NCBI RefSeq assembly: GCF_037482165.1
Contig: NZ_CP148048.1
Span: 1,485,038 to 1,549,037, forward strand
From: Parvimonas micra
Lineage (GTDB): Bacteria; Bacillota; Clostridia; Tissierellales; Peptoniphilaceae
Reading direction: 5' to 3'
Length of the DNA: 64,000 bases
The notes below the pieces were generated by a model, which had not been told where the DNA came from, searched no databases, and was given only the letters and a program-made list of their open reading frames with translations. Made by a program: the position numbers and the translations under genes. Each line of letters starts with the position of its first letter. The first letter of the stretch is position 1. Of this stretch, positions 42,549 to 50,014 are shown piece by piece.

Positions 42549-43520
42549 ATGAATATTTTTGAAGAATTAACAGCAAAGATTAAAGGAACAAACAAGAAAA
42601 TTGTATTTCCTGAAGGAGAAGATAAGAGAGTTTTAGGTGCTTGTGTTAGATTAAAAAAAGACGGTTTACTAACTCCGATAGTTCTGGGAAATGTTGAAGA
42701 AATCAAAAAAACAGCTAAGGAATTAAATGTTTGTATTGATGATATTGAAATCATTGATCCTTTAAAAGCAGAAGATTTTGACGAATTAGTTGAAAAATTT
42801 GTTGAACGTAGAAAAGGCAAAAATACAAAAGAAGAAGCTGAAACATTTTTAAAAGATGTAAATTACTATGGAACAATGATGGTACAAGTTGGAAAAGCTG
42901 ACGGAATGGTTAGTGGTGCTGTTCACTCAACAGGAGATACAGTAAGACCTGCACTTCAAATCGTAAAGACTAAACCAAATGTTTCAAGAACAAGTGGAGC
43001 AATGGTTATGCTTGGAAAAAATGGTGAAAGATATGTATTTGCAGACATTGCTATCAATATTACTTTAGAAGCAAAAGAATTAGCTGAAATTGCCGTTGAA
43101 ACTGCAAAAACAGCAGAATTATTTGGCATAGATCCAAAAGTTGCAATGCTTAGCTTCTCTACAAAAGGTTCTGCAAAACACGAACTTTCACAAAAAATTG
43201 CTGACGCTACACAAATGGCGAAAGAATTAGCACCAGATTTATCATTAGATGGAGAATTACAATTCGATGCTGCAATAGTCCCATCAGTAGGGGAACAAAA
43301 GGCAAAAGGCTCAAAAGTTGCAGGACACGCAAATGTATTTATTTTCCCTGATTTACAATCAGGAAATATAGGATACAAAATTGCACAAAGACTTGGAGGC
43401 TTTGAAGCAATAGGACCAATCCTACAAGGACTTAACAAACCTATATCAGACCTTTCAAGAGGTTGTAACGAAGAAGATGTTTACAAACTTGCAGTAATTA
43501 CTGCTGCACAAAGTATTTAA
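42549..43520 (+). CDS. pta: Phosphate acetyltransferase
   Basis: The protein has 323 residues, the short form without the N-terminal regulatory DRTGG part. KIVFPEGEDKRVLGACVRLKK starts the domain; GMVSGAVHSTGDTVRPALQI (about 117-136) and PKVAMLSFSTKGSAKHELSQK (about 195-215) hold the substrate-binding residues. It converts acetyl-CoA and phosphate to acetyl phosphate, feeding acetate kinase for ATP in amino-acid fermentation; ackA is not in the window. It ends the operon, with a terminator after the stop. Confidence 0.95.
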   Translation: MNIFEELTAKIKGTNKKIVFPEGEDKRVLGACVRLKKDGLLTPIVLGNVEEIKKTAKELNVCIDDIEIIDPLKAEDFDELVEKFVERRKGKNTKEEAETFLKDVNYYGTMMVQVGKADGMVSGAVHSTGDTVRPALQIVKTKPNVSRTSGAMVMLGKNGERYVFADIAINITLEAKELAEIAVETAKTAELFGIDPKVAMLSFSTKGSAKHELSQKIADATQMAKELAPDLSLDGELQFDAAIVPSVGEQKAKGSKVAGHANVFIFPDLQSGNIGYKIAQRLGGFEAIGPILQGLNKPISDLSRGCNEEDVYKLAVITAAQSI

Positions 43521-43531
43521 TAAATTTTTGA

Positions 43532-43561
43532 AAAACAAAACCGACGTGGTTTTGTTTTTTT
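43532..43561 (+). terminator. Terminator of the parAB-pta operon
   Basis: AAAACAAAACC-GACGT-GGTTTTGTTTT followed by more T. Confidence 0.85.
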
Positions 43562-43595
43562 GTGGGGAAATTAGTATTGAAGCTTTAATTATTTA

Positions 43596-43612
43596 ATGTA
43601 TCGTAGATACAT
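43596..43612. repeat. Solitary end hairpin of the modular repeat element
   Basis: ATGTATC-GTA-GATACAT, identical to the right-end hairpin of copies E and G, but with no other module beside it. Confidence 0.75.
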
Positions 43613-43713
43613 CAAAACCAAATTGCAATCAATATAAATAAAATATTTATATTAACAAGTGGAGATTTTCTTTAAAATTTGGTAAAATGTAATAAACAAA
43701 TTTGGAGGTGCTT

Positions 43714-44160
43714 ATGGAATTTTTAGATACTTCTTTTTTACAAAATGATGAAATAAAATTAGTTTTAGAAAAAACTTATGCCGGAAATTTAGCTATCAAC
43801 TGGGTTCCTGCATATAGTTTCTATATATGCGACTTAAAAGGAAATAAAATGGGGAAATGTGATTTGAGAATTGGATATAGTGAAGGTCTGTATTATGGTG
43901 GACATATAGGATACACAATTGACGAAAAATACAGAGGTCATCACTATTCAGCAAAAGCCTGTAAGCTCCTTTTTGAACTAGCAAAAAAGCATGATATGGA
44001 ATATTTGTATATCACTACAAATCCCGATAACCACGCTTCAAATAAGATATGTGAATATTTAAATGGTGAATTTTTAGGCATCTTTGAATTGCCCGAAGAT
44101 AATGATATGAGAATAAACGAAAAAGAAACACATAAAAGCATCTATAAATTTGTGTTATAA
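43714..44160 (+). CDS. GNAT-family N-acetyltransferase
   Basis: The start at 43714 follows GGAGG by five bases; 148 residues. The acetyl-CoA site is shown by IGYTIDEKYRGHHYSAKACKLLFELAKK (Q/RxxGxx-like RGHHYS at about 74-79), followed by YLYITTNPDNHASNKICEYL, typical of RimJ/RimL-like enzymes. Substrate is unknown; protein N-termini, amines or antibiotics are possible for the family. It is single and convergent with the next gene, only three bases apart. Confidence 0.85.
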   Translation: MEFLDTSFLQNDEIKLVLEKTYAGNLAINWVPAYSFYICDLKGNKMGKCDLRIGYSEGLYYGGHIGYTIDEKYRGHHYSAKACKLLFELAKKHDMEYLYITTNPDNHASNKICEYLNGEFLGIFELPEDNDMRINEKETHKSIYKFVL

Positions 44161-44163
44161 TAT

Positions 44164-44637
44164 TTATTTTATTTCATAATCAATATGACGTTTTTTTAAT
44201 TCTTTTAAAAAATAGTCATATTTTTTTTGCTCTTTATCCTCTGAGATATGTCCGATTCCAAAAGTATATCTAAAAAATCTACTTTTTAATTTGATAGCTA
44301 CCTTATAAGCACGATTGCTTCTATATTTAGAAGTAGATATAATTTTTACACCTTCAATATTATCTGTATCAATAGGAAATAAATGATTTGAAGTGTATAA
44401 CTTATCGCCTTCAAAATAACAAATAATTTCGTTGTGAAATTTTAATTTAAAAAGAATTCTAGTAAGAATAATATATGCTAAAATGAAATAACCTAAAATT
44501 GATAAAGAAAAAAATATATATGTACCAATGTATAAATCATTATAAGATAAGACAGTATAGGCTATATAAAAGCCTGAGCACAAAAACAATATAAAAATTA
44601 TTCCTATCATTAAATATATTCCAAATTTATTTTTCAT
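44164..44637 (-). CDS. Two-helix membrane protein with PH-like tail
   Basis: The protein has 157 residues. Two to three membrane segments (about 7-28, 38-58) are followed by a soluble beta-rich region (FEGDKLYTSNHLFPIDTDNIEGVKI). The layout resembles the DUF5673-like protein at 24540, although the sequences are not clearly related. Function is unknown. It is convergent with the acetyltransferase gene and divergent from the response regulator gene. Confidence 0.55.
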   Translation of the reverse strand: MKNKFGIYLMIGIIFILFLCSGFYIAYTVLSYNDLYIGTYIFFSLSILGYFILAYIILTRILFKLKFHNEIICYFEGDKLYTSNHLFPIDTDNIEGVKIISTSKYRSNRAYKVAIKLKSRFFRYTFGIGHISEDKEQKKYDYFLKELKKRHIDYEIK

Positions 44638-44790
44638 TTTTTACTCCTATTTCTAATTTAATTTTATTATAATAATTCTACCATATTTGCTTTTAGATGA
44701 CTACATTTTACTTTAACTAAAATAATAATTATGCTATACTTATTTAAAGAAATTTAATTTTACTATAAAATCCTCAAAGGAGTGATATTT

Positions 44791-45471
44791 TTGAAAATTT
44801 TAATTGTCGAAGATGATGAAAATATATTTGAAATGTTGAAAAAGGAACTTTTGCTTTGGAATTATGAAGTAAAGGGGATTTCAAATTTCAATCAAATAGT
44901 CGAAGAATTTGTCGAATACCAACCACATTTAGTTTTAATGGATATTATGTTGCCATATAATAATGGCTATTTTTGGTGTGAGGAAATTCGTAAACATTCA
45001 AATGTTCCAATTATTTTCATTTCTTCAAAGAGTGAAAATATCGATATTGTAATGGGTATTCAATTCGGAGCTGACGACTACATAACTAAACCAATAGATT
45101 TGAATGTAACTTTGGCAAAAATCAAAGCAATCTTGAGAAGAAGCTATGATTTTACAAAGGACTTTGAATTTTTAAGTTTTGCAAATGTGTTTCTATATAT
45201 GGATAAGAATATCATTAAATATAATGACAACGAGGTTTCCCTTACAAATACGGAAACAATGATTTTGGAAACTCTTTTTAAAGCCAAAGGTGGAGTTGCT
45301 TCAAGAGAGTCAATTATGGAAAAATGTTGGCATGGAGATGATTATATTGATGACAATACTTTAGCAGTCAATATAACAAGACTTAGAAAGAAATTTGCAG
45401 ATATTAAACTAAATGATTTTATCCAAACCAAAAAGGGAAGTGGATATTATCTAAATTCTAAAACGGAGTAA
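44791..45471 (+). CDS. BceR-type response regulator
   Basis: The start at TTG 44791 (KILIVEDDE) is supported by AAAGGAG at 44777-44783; 226 residues. The receiver domain has acidic pair EDD, phospho-Asp in VLMDIMLPYNNG (about 51) and Lys in DYITKPI. An OmpR-type winged helix fills the C-terminal half (LTNTETMILETLFKAKGGV ... VNITRLRKKF). Regulators of this kind pair with BceS-like kinases and control BceAB-type peptide-antibiotic transporters, which are present 4 kb downstream. The kinase gene follows after two bases. Confidence 0.92.
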   Translation: MKILIVEDDENIFEMLKKELLLWNYEVKGISNFNQIVEEFVEYQPHLVLMDIMLPYNNGYFWCEEIRKHSNVPIIFISSKSENIDIVMGIQFGADDYITKPIDLNVTLAKIKAILRRSYDFTKDFEFLSFANVFLYMDKNIIKYNDNEVSLTNTETMILETLFKAKGGVASRESIMEKCWHGDDYIDDNTLAVNITRLRKKFADIKLNDFIQTKKGSGYYLNSKTE

Positions 45472-45473
45472 AA

Positions 45474-46376
45474 ATGGATAAATTTAAAAATTATATTTCA
45501 AAAATTTTACCTGTAACGGTAACAACTTTTTTTATACTATTAGTATTCTGGGTTGTTTTTTTACTTATGAATTTAAGCTTTGAAAGTTACTTTTTAGCTT
45601 TCGAAATAGTGGTTTTTTTCTATATGATATATCTTGTATTTATGGCATTTTTAAATAAAAAAGAGGAAAAACTAAAAAATCAGATACAAGAACTTGAAGA
45701 AGTTAATTTAAATTTAAGAAATGACTTTTTAGCAAAGGAAAAAGAATTACAAGAGTATTTTTTAATTTGGATTCATCAGATTAAAACTCCAATAACTGCA
45801 GGTAAATTAATCTGCGATGGCGATATTGAAAATGAAAATGTAAAAAATATAAAAAAAGAGTTGATTTATATTGAAGACTATACCAATATGGCTTTAAGCT
45901 ATCTTAAAATGGCTAATCACAATACGGATATGGATATATCACTTGTGAATTTAGACGATATTATTAATCCTTTAATCAAAAAATATGCCATTCTCTTTAT
46001 TTCAAACAATATAAAACTTGAATACAAAAAACTTAATGTAAAAGTAATTACAGACAGCAAATGGTGTATGGTAGTAATTGAACAACTTTTATCAAATGCA
46101 ATAAAATATACTAAGAATGGGATTGTTTCAATATCTTTTAACGAAAAAGAAAACTATCTTGAAATAAAAGACAATGGAATTGGAATTAAGGATTCGGATC
46201 TTCCAAAAATTTTTGATAAGGGATATTCAGGATTTAACGGAAGACAAAATCAGAAATCAACAGGAATAGGGCTGTTTTTAGTGAAACAAATTTTGGATAA
46301 ACTAGGACAAAAAGTTAAATTGGAGTCAAAATTAGGCGAAGGAACAAGTGTAAAAGTCTATTTTAATATAGATTAG
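45474..46376 (+). CDS. BceS-type intramembrane-sensing histidine kinase
   Basis: The protein has 300 residues. Two membrane helices (about 13-34 and 40-60) with almost no extracellular loop identify an intramembrane-sensing kinase. A coiled linker leads to the H box WIHQIKTPITAG (His about 101), N box QLLSNAIKYTKNG, G boxes DNGIGIKDSDLPKIFDKGYSG and STGIGLFLVKQ. BceS kinases read transporter activity rather than the peptide itself. The last codons, YFNID, and the following bases are repeated at 47777-47820. It is cotranscribed with the regulator and with the GIY-YIG gene. Confidence 0.92.
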   Translation: MDKFKNYISKILPVTVTTFFILLVFWVVFLLMNLSFESYFLAFEIVVFFYMIYLVFMAFLNKKEEKLKNQIQELEEVNLNLRNDFLAKEKELQEYFLIWIHQIKTPITAGKLICDGDIENENVKNIKKELIYIEDYTNMALSYLKMANHNTDMDISLVNLDDIINPLIKKYAILFISNNIKLEYKKLNVKVITDSKWCMVVIEQLLSNAIKYTKNGIVSISFNEKENYLEIKDNGIGIKDSDLPKIFDKGYSGFNGRQNQKSTGIGLFLVKQILDKLGQKVKLESKLGEGTSVKVYFNID

Positions 46377-46385
46377 GAGAAAATT

Positions 46386-46664
46386 ATGTTTTATGTATAT
46401 ATAATTTCTAATAATTTTAGAAATGTTTTGTATATTGGTGTTACAAGAAATCTTGAAAGAAGATTATATGAACATAAAAACAAATTACTTGATGGATTTT
46501 CTAAAAAATATAATTTGAATGTATTACTCTTTTATGAAACTACAGAATATGCTTTAGATGCAATCGCTCGAGAAAAACAGTTAAAGAAGTGGAATAGAGA
46601 TAAAAAATTTGCCTTGATTAAATCTGTAAATCCTGAATTAAGAGATTTATCAGAAGATTGGTGA
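46386..46664 (+). CDS. Small GIY-YIG nuclease
   Basis: The protein has 92 residues, a single GIY-YIG domain. MFYVYIISN and LYIGVTRNLERRLYEHK hold the motif tyrosines and the catalytic arginine; the glutamate is in DAIAREKQLKKWNRDKK, and the C-terminus NPELRDLSEDW is typical of the stand-alone short family. Such proteins are single-strand or structure-selective nucleases by analogy with UvrC and homing enzymes; the cellular role of the short ones is poorly known. AGGAG precedes the ATG, nine bases after the kinase stop. Eleven bases after its stop codon begins hairpin repeat element D. Confidence 0.92.
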   Translation: MFYVYIISNNFRNVLYIGVTRNLERRLYEHKNKLLDGFSKKYNLNVLLFYETTEYALDAIAREKQLKKWNRDKKFALIKSVNPELRDLSEDW

Positions 46665-46674
46665 TTTTTTATAC

Positions 46675-47059
46675 GAGTCCTTTACAGGACTTACAATTAT
46701 TTGTAAACAAATAATTGTAATGAGATCTCCAGAGTCATTGTATCAAAAATACAACGACCCCGTCAGACCTACTTTTTGTTGTTTATTCATAAACAACAAA
46801 AGTTAGGGCTAGATTCATTACGCTTACGCTACAGTCGAGATGACGTGTTAGGGGCATTCTTCTTCAAAGCACTATGACGTGAATTGTTTTGTTTTCTATG
46901 CAATTTTAAAAAATTTTTGAAGTTTATTTACCATTTACGTTAAGCTATCAAACGAAGATATTTCCCTTATATGTCATCTCGACCGAAATGAGTGAAACGA
47001 ATGAAGTGGAGAGATCTCATACTTTTGCTTTAGCAAAAGTAAATGTATCGAAGATACAT
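46675..47059. repeat. Modular hairpin repeat element, full copy D
   Basis: Left end: AGTCC-TTTACA-GGACT and ACAATTATTTGT-AA-ACAAATAATTGT. Then GAGATCTCC, an inserted TTTGTTGTTTAT-TC-ATAAACAACAAA hairpin flanked by AGGTCTG-like and TAGGGCTAGATTC sequence, and CAGTCGAGATGACGTG. Centre: CACTATGACGTGAATTGTTTTG, a GTTTATTTACCATTTACG block. Right arm: GTCATCTCGACC...GAGAGATCTCA, ACTTTTGC-TTTA-GCAAAAGT, ATGTATC-GAA-GATACAT. It fills most of the 525-base gap. Confidence 0.88.
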
Positions 47060-47189
47060 TCAATACATAAATATCCTAATATTATTTGTATTTGAATAAT
47101 ATTATGTTTCTTAAAAATTTTTAAGAAATTTATTACTTGGTGAAAAAAATATATTAAAAAATAGAGATTTGCATATATAGGAAAAACAA

Positions 47190-47795
47190 ATGGAAATAAA
47201 AAGAGTTACAGAATACAATAATCCCTTATTTTCACAAATTGTTTTAAATCAAAGGGGTGCCTTTTTAATTGACGAAGAGCCTTATGAAATTGAAATAATT
47301 TCTAATGACAGTGCTTTTGTGAGAGGAAAAAATAGAGAAAATTATAAAAAACTCATTGAATATTTTAGATATTATTCTCCGCATATAAATAATTTTTTTG
47401 ATGAGAATAATAAAAAAATTATTTCTTTTGAAAAGAAATCAGTTTTAACTTTAGAAGTGGATAAAATTCAACCATCTCAATTTTACATTGATGAAGATAA
47501 ATTAAATGCCCTTAAAAGTTTTATTAAAAATTCTAAGGATATTGTAATTCAAGTTGTAAAATCCGATGAGGGATATATCTGTGTTGATGGGCATACGAGG
47601 CTATTTATTGCTTTTTTAAAGAATTTTAAAACTGTTCATGCCATAGAAACTGAATTTGAAGACGATACCAACTACTTTGTTTCTCAAGCAAAGAAAAGAA
47701 ATATCTTTACAATAAAAGACTTAAAACTTGTATCTCATGGTGATTATAAAAATTTGTGGATTGATTTTTGTGATAGCTATTTTAATATAGATTAG
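47190..47795 (+). CDS. ParB/Srx-fold protein of unknown function
   Basis: The protein has 201 residues and no membrane segment. The middle (about 85-160) reads LTLEVDKIQPSQFYIDEDKL, then IVIQVVKSDEGYICVDGHTRLFIAFLKNFKTVHAI, where DGHTR resembles the phosphate/CTP-binding GEHR/DGHHR motif of ParB-like nuclease domains. The first 80 residues match nothing I know. No DNA-binding HTH is visible. It lies between two repeat elements, and its last residues YFNID are encoded by the 44-base block also found at the end of the kinase gene, so the C-terminus may have been altered by recombination. Confidence 0.6.
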   Translation: MEIKRVTEYNNPLFSQIVLNQRGAFLIDEEPYEIEIISNDSAFVRGKNRENYKKLIEYFRYYSPHINNFFDENNKKIISFEKKSVLTLEVDKIQPSQFYIDEDKLNALKSFIKNSKDIVIQVVKSDEGYICVDGHTRLFIAFLKNFKTVHAIETEFEDDTNYFVSQAKKRNIFTIKDLKLVSHGDYKNLWIDFCDSYFNID

Positions 47796-47820
47796 GAGAT
47801 TTTTATGTTTTATGTATATA
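47777..47820 (+). pseudogene. Duplicated 5' end of the GIY-YIG gene, cut off by a repeat element
   Basis: This block matches 46358-46401 at 41 of 44 positions; the only difference is AAA to TTT between the ribosome site and the ATG. It encodes the upstream stop codon, AGGAGA, and MFYVY, the first five residues of the GIY-YIG protein. The next bases are the AAGTCC hairpin of element E. The fused frame continues to 47945 (46 residues) and is unlikely to be functional. Confidence 0.8.
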
Positions 47821-48119
47821 AGTCCTTTACAAGACTTACAATTATTTGTAAACAAATAATTGTAATGAGATCTCTCCGCTTCATTCGTTTCACTCATTTC
47901 GGTCGAGATGACGTGTCAGGAAGATTTCTTTACAAAGTGCTATGACGTGAAATATTTAGTTTTCAATGCAACTTTTAAATAATATTTGAGACTTCTTTAC
48001 TTTTAACGTCTAGCTCTTAAACAACGATTAACCCCTATACGTCATCTTGAGCGGAGTGCAACGAAGTCGAAAGATCTCATACTTTTGCTTTAGCAAAAGT
48101 AAATGTATCGTAGATACAT
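47820..48119. repeat. Modular hairpin repeat element, full copy E
   Basis: This is the cleanest full copy (300 bp). Left: AAGTCC-hairpin, ACAATTATTTGT hairpin, GAGATCTCTCCGC...GGTCGAGATGACGTG. Centre: CTATGACGTGAAATATTTAG, CAATGCAACTTTTAAA, TTACTTTTAACGTCTAGCTC. Right: TACGTCATCTTGAGCG...GAAAGATCTCA, ACTTTTGC-TTTA-GCAAAAGT, ATGTATC-GTA-GATACAT. The inward blocks are inverted relative to each other, so the whole is a long imperfect palindrome with different hairpins at its two ends. Confidence 0.9.
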
Positions 48120-48153
48120 TTAGAAATTTTAATTTTTATTTCTTTCAGAAATA

Positions 48154-48398
48154 CTATTGCTTGTAAACAAGCAATAGTTGAGATCTCTCCGTTCCGCTAA
48201 CGCTACAGTCGAGATGACGTATTTGGATTATTTTATATTCAAAGCATTATGACGTAAGTTGTTTTATTTTCTATATAACTTTTAAACAAAGTTAGAGCTA
48301 AATTCATTACGCTTACGCTCCAGTCGAAATGACGTGTTGGGAGGTTATCAATGAAAGTACTATGACGTGAATTTTTTGTTTTCTATGCAAAATTTAAA
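48154..48398. repeat. Modular hairpin repeat elements, composite copy F
   Basis: Starts with CTATTGCTTG-TAAA-CAAGCAATAG, then GAGATCTCTCCG...CAGTCGAGATGACGT, a TATGACGTAAGTTGTTTTAT centre block, a second GTCGAAATGACGTG (48324-48337) and another CTATGACGTGAA. Two left halves are thus joined head to tail. It fills the 640-base gap with element E, ending just before the ribosome site of the YjbR gene. Confidence 0.85.
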
Positions 48399-48435
48399 TA
48401 AATTTTGAAAGTAGATTACTAATAAGGAGAATTTT

Positions 48436-49086
48436 ATGTTTTATAATGAGATATTTGATAAAAATATTTTTAATTCTAAACTTGCAATTGCATATGGTTT
48501 TTCAAAGACTGGAGATTATTATGTTTTACAATCAGATATTGATGTAGAAAATTTTAATGTGATTGTTAAAATAGGCAAGGACTCTTTTGAGGTAAATGTT
48601 ATTGAATTACCTTTTAATGAAGAATATGTTTTATTTAACGTTCTTGACAGCAAGGGTAAATTTGTTTCAAAAATTAGAAAAAAAGTTAATGAACTTATTG
48701 AGGATATTGTAAATTGCTGTTTTTCATCTTTGGATTATAGAAAATTATTACTAGACTATGTAAAGGAAAAATACGGAACAATTCCAGAAGAACCTTGGGA
48801 AGATAATAATCATGCGACGATAAAGACTCCAAATAGTAAAAAATGGTATGGAATTTTTATGTCCATTCCTTATAAGACTTTGGGATTGGATAAAAGCGGA
48901 AAGATTGATGTTTTAAATGTAAAACTTAATCCTGATCTTATAGAAAATCTAATTGATAAAAAGCATTTTTTCCCTGCCTACCATATGAATAAAAAATACT
49001 GGATTTCAATCGTTTTGGATTCAGATACAGATTTGAATTTGGTCAAGAGCTTAATTGACGAGAGTTTTAAATTAGTTGAAAAATAG
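48436..49086 (+). CDS. MmcQ/YjbR-family protein with N-terminal extension
   Basis: The protein has 216 residues. The C-terminal half (about 100-216) is the YjbR/CyaY-like fold: YVKEKYGTIPEEPWEDNNHATIKTPNSKKWYGIFMSI, then GKIDVLNVKLNPDLIENLI and FFPAYHMNKKYWISIVLD. The N-terminal 95 residues form a separate beta-rich module found in longer family members. The family is called DNA-binding from its fold, with no clear function. AAGGAG precedes the start; the start region (GGAGAATTTTATGTTTTAT) resembles the GIY-YIG gene's start, perhaps by chance. Confidence 0.8.
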   Translation: MFYNEIFDKNIFNSKLAIAYGFSKTGDYYVLQSDIDVENFNVIVKIGKDSFEVNVIELPFNEEYVLFNVLDSKGKFVSKIRKKVNELIEDIVNCCFSSLDYRKLLLDYVKEKYGTIPEEPWEDNNHATIKTPNSKKWYGIFMSIPYKTLGLDKSGKIDVLNVKLNPDLIENLIDKKHFFPAYHMNKKYWISIVLDSDTDLNLVKSLIDESFKLVEK

Positions 49087-49131
49087 CCTAGTACTAATCT
49101 TGCTATTAGAACTGTTTTTAACAAACATTTC

Positions 49132-49165
49132 AATAACCTTACAAAATTGTAAGGTTATTTTTGTT
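49132..49165 (+). terminator. Terminator after the YjbR gene
   Basis: AATAACCTTACAA-AA-TTGTAAGGTTATT followed by TTTTG; 13-base perfect arms. Confidence 0.85.
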
Positions 49166-49249
49166 TTTGTAATATTAGATAAATGTTAGGCGTAAAAATT
49201 TTTGCTAAAATATTATTGTAAACGAAAATAATATTTTTTGGAGGTAATT

Positions 49250-50014
49250 ATGAATATATTAGATGTTAAAAATTTAAAAAAGATTTATGGAGGAATGGGA
49301 CGCGTAAAGACTGAAGCCCTTAGAGATGTAAATTTTTCTGTTGAAAAAGGAGAATTTATAGCTGTTATGGGAGAATCTGGAAGTGGAAAAACAACTCTTT
49401 TAAATATAATAGCAACATTGGATAAGGCAACTGAAGGATCAGTTTTTATTGGAGGAAAGAATGTAAATTCTTTAAGCAATTCAGAAGTTGCAAGTTTTAG
49501 ACGTGAAAAGTTGGGATTTGTTTTCCAAGATTTTAATTTGTTGGACTCTTTTTCAAATAGAGACAATATTTATCTTCCACTTGTTTTATCAGATGTTAAA
49601 CCTGCTATAATGAATGAAAAAGTGGGAGAGATAGCTCCTCTCTTAAAGATAAGTGAAGTTTTGGATAAATATCCTTATCAAGTTTCAGGAGGACAAAAAC
49701 AAAGAGTTGCAATAGCAAGAGCAATTATAACTAAACCTGATTTGCTTCTTGCAGATGAGCCAACAGGAGCATTGGACTCAAAGTCTGCTGATATAGTTAT
49801 GAAAACTTTCTGCGATATAAATAACAGTGGACAAACAGTTTTAATGGTTACTCATTCTGTAAAATGCGCTGCTTTTGCAAAAAGAGTAATTTTCATAAAA
49901 GACGGTAGAGTTTATCACGAAATTTATAAAGGTAGTGACGACAACTTAACTTTTGCTGAAAAAATAAATCAAGCTCAAATCATGTTAAACGGGGTGAATA
50001 ACTATGAAAAGTAA
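49250..50014 (+). CDS. BceA-type ABC transporter ATPase
   Basis: The start at ATG 49250 follows GGAGG by five bases; 254 residues. Walker [10 protein letters not shown] (about 41-49), Q-loop [12 protein letters not shown], signature [14 protein letters not shown] and Walker [16 protein letters not shown] are complete. The phrase [20 protein letters not shown] and the size fit the MacB/BceA branch. With the FtsX-like permease it forms a peptide-antibiotic flux sensor and resistance transporter of the bacitracin type. The permease gene overlaps by 11 bases. Confidence 0.93.
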   Translation: MNILDVKNLKKIYGGMGRVKTEALRDVNFSVEKGEFIAVMGESGSGKTTLLNIIATLDKATEGSVFIGGKNVNSLSNSEVASFRREKLGFVFQDFNLLDSFSNRDNIYLPLVLSDVKPAIMNEKVGEIAPLLKISEVLDKYPYQVSGGQKQRVAIARAIITKPDLLLADEPTGALDSKSADIVMKTFCDINNSGQTVLMVTHSVKCAAFAKRVIFIKDGRVYHEIYKGSDDNLTFAEKINQAQIMLNGVNNYEK

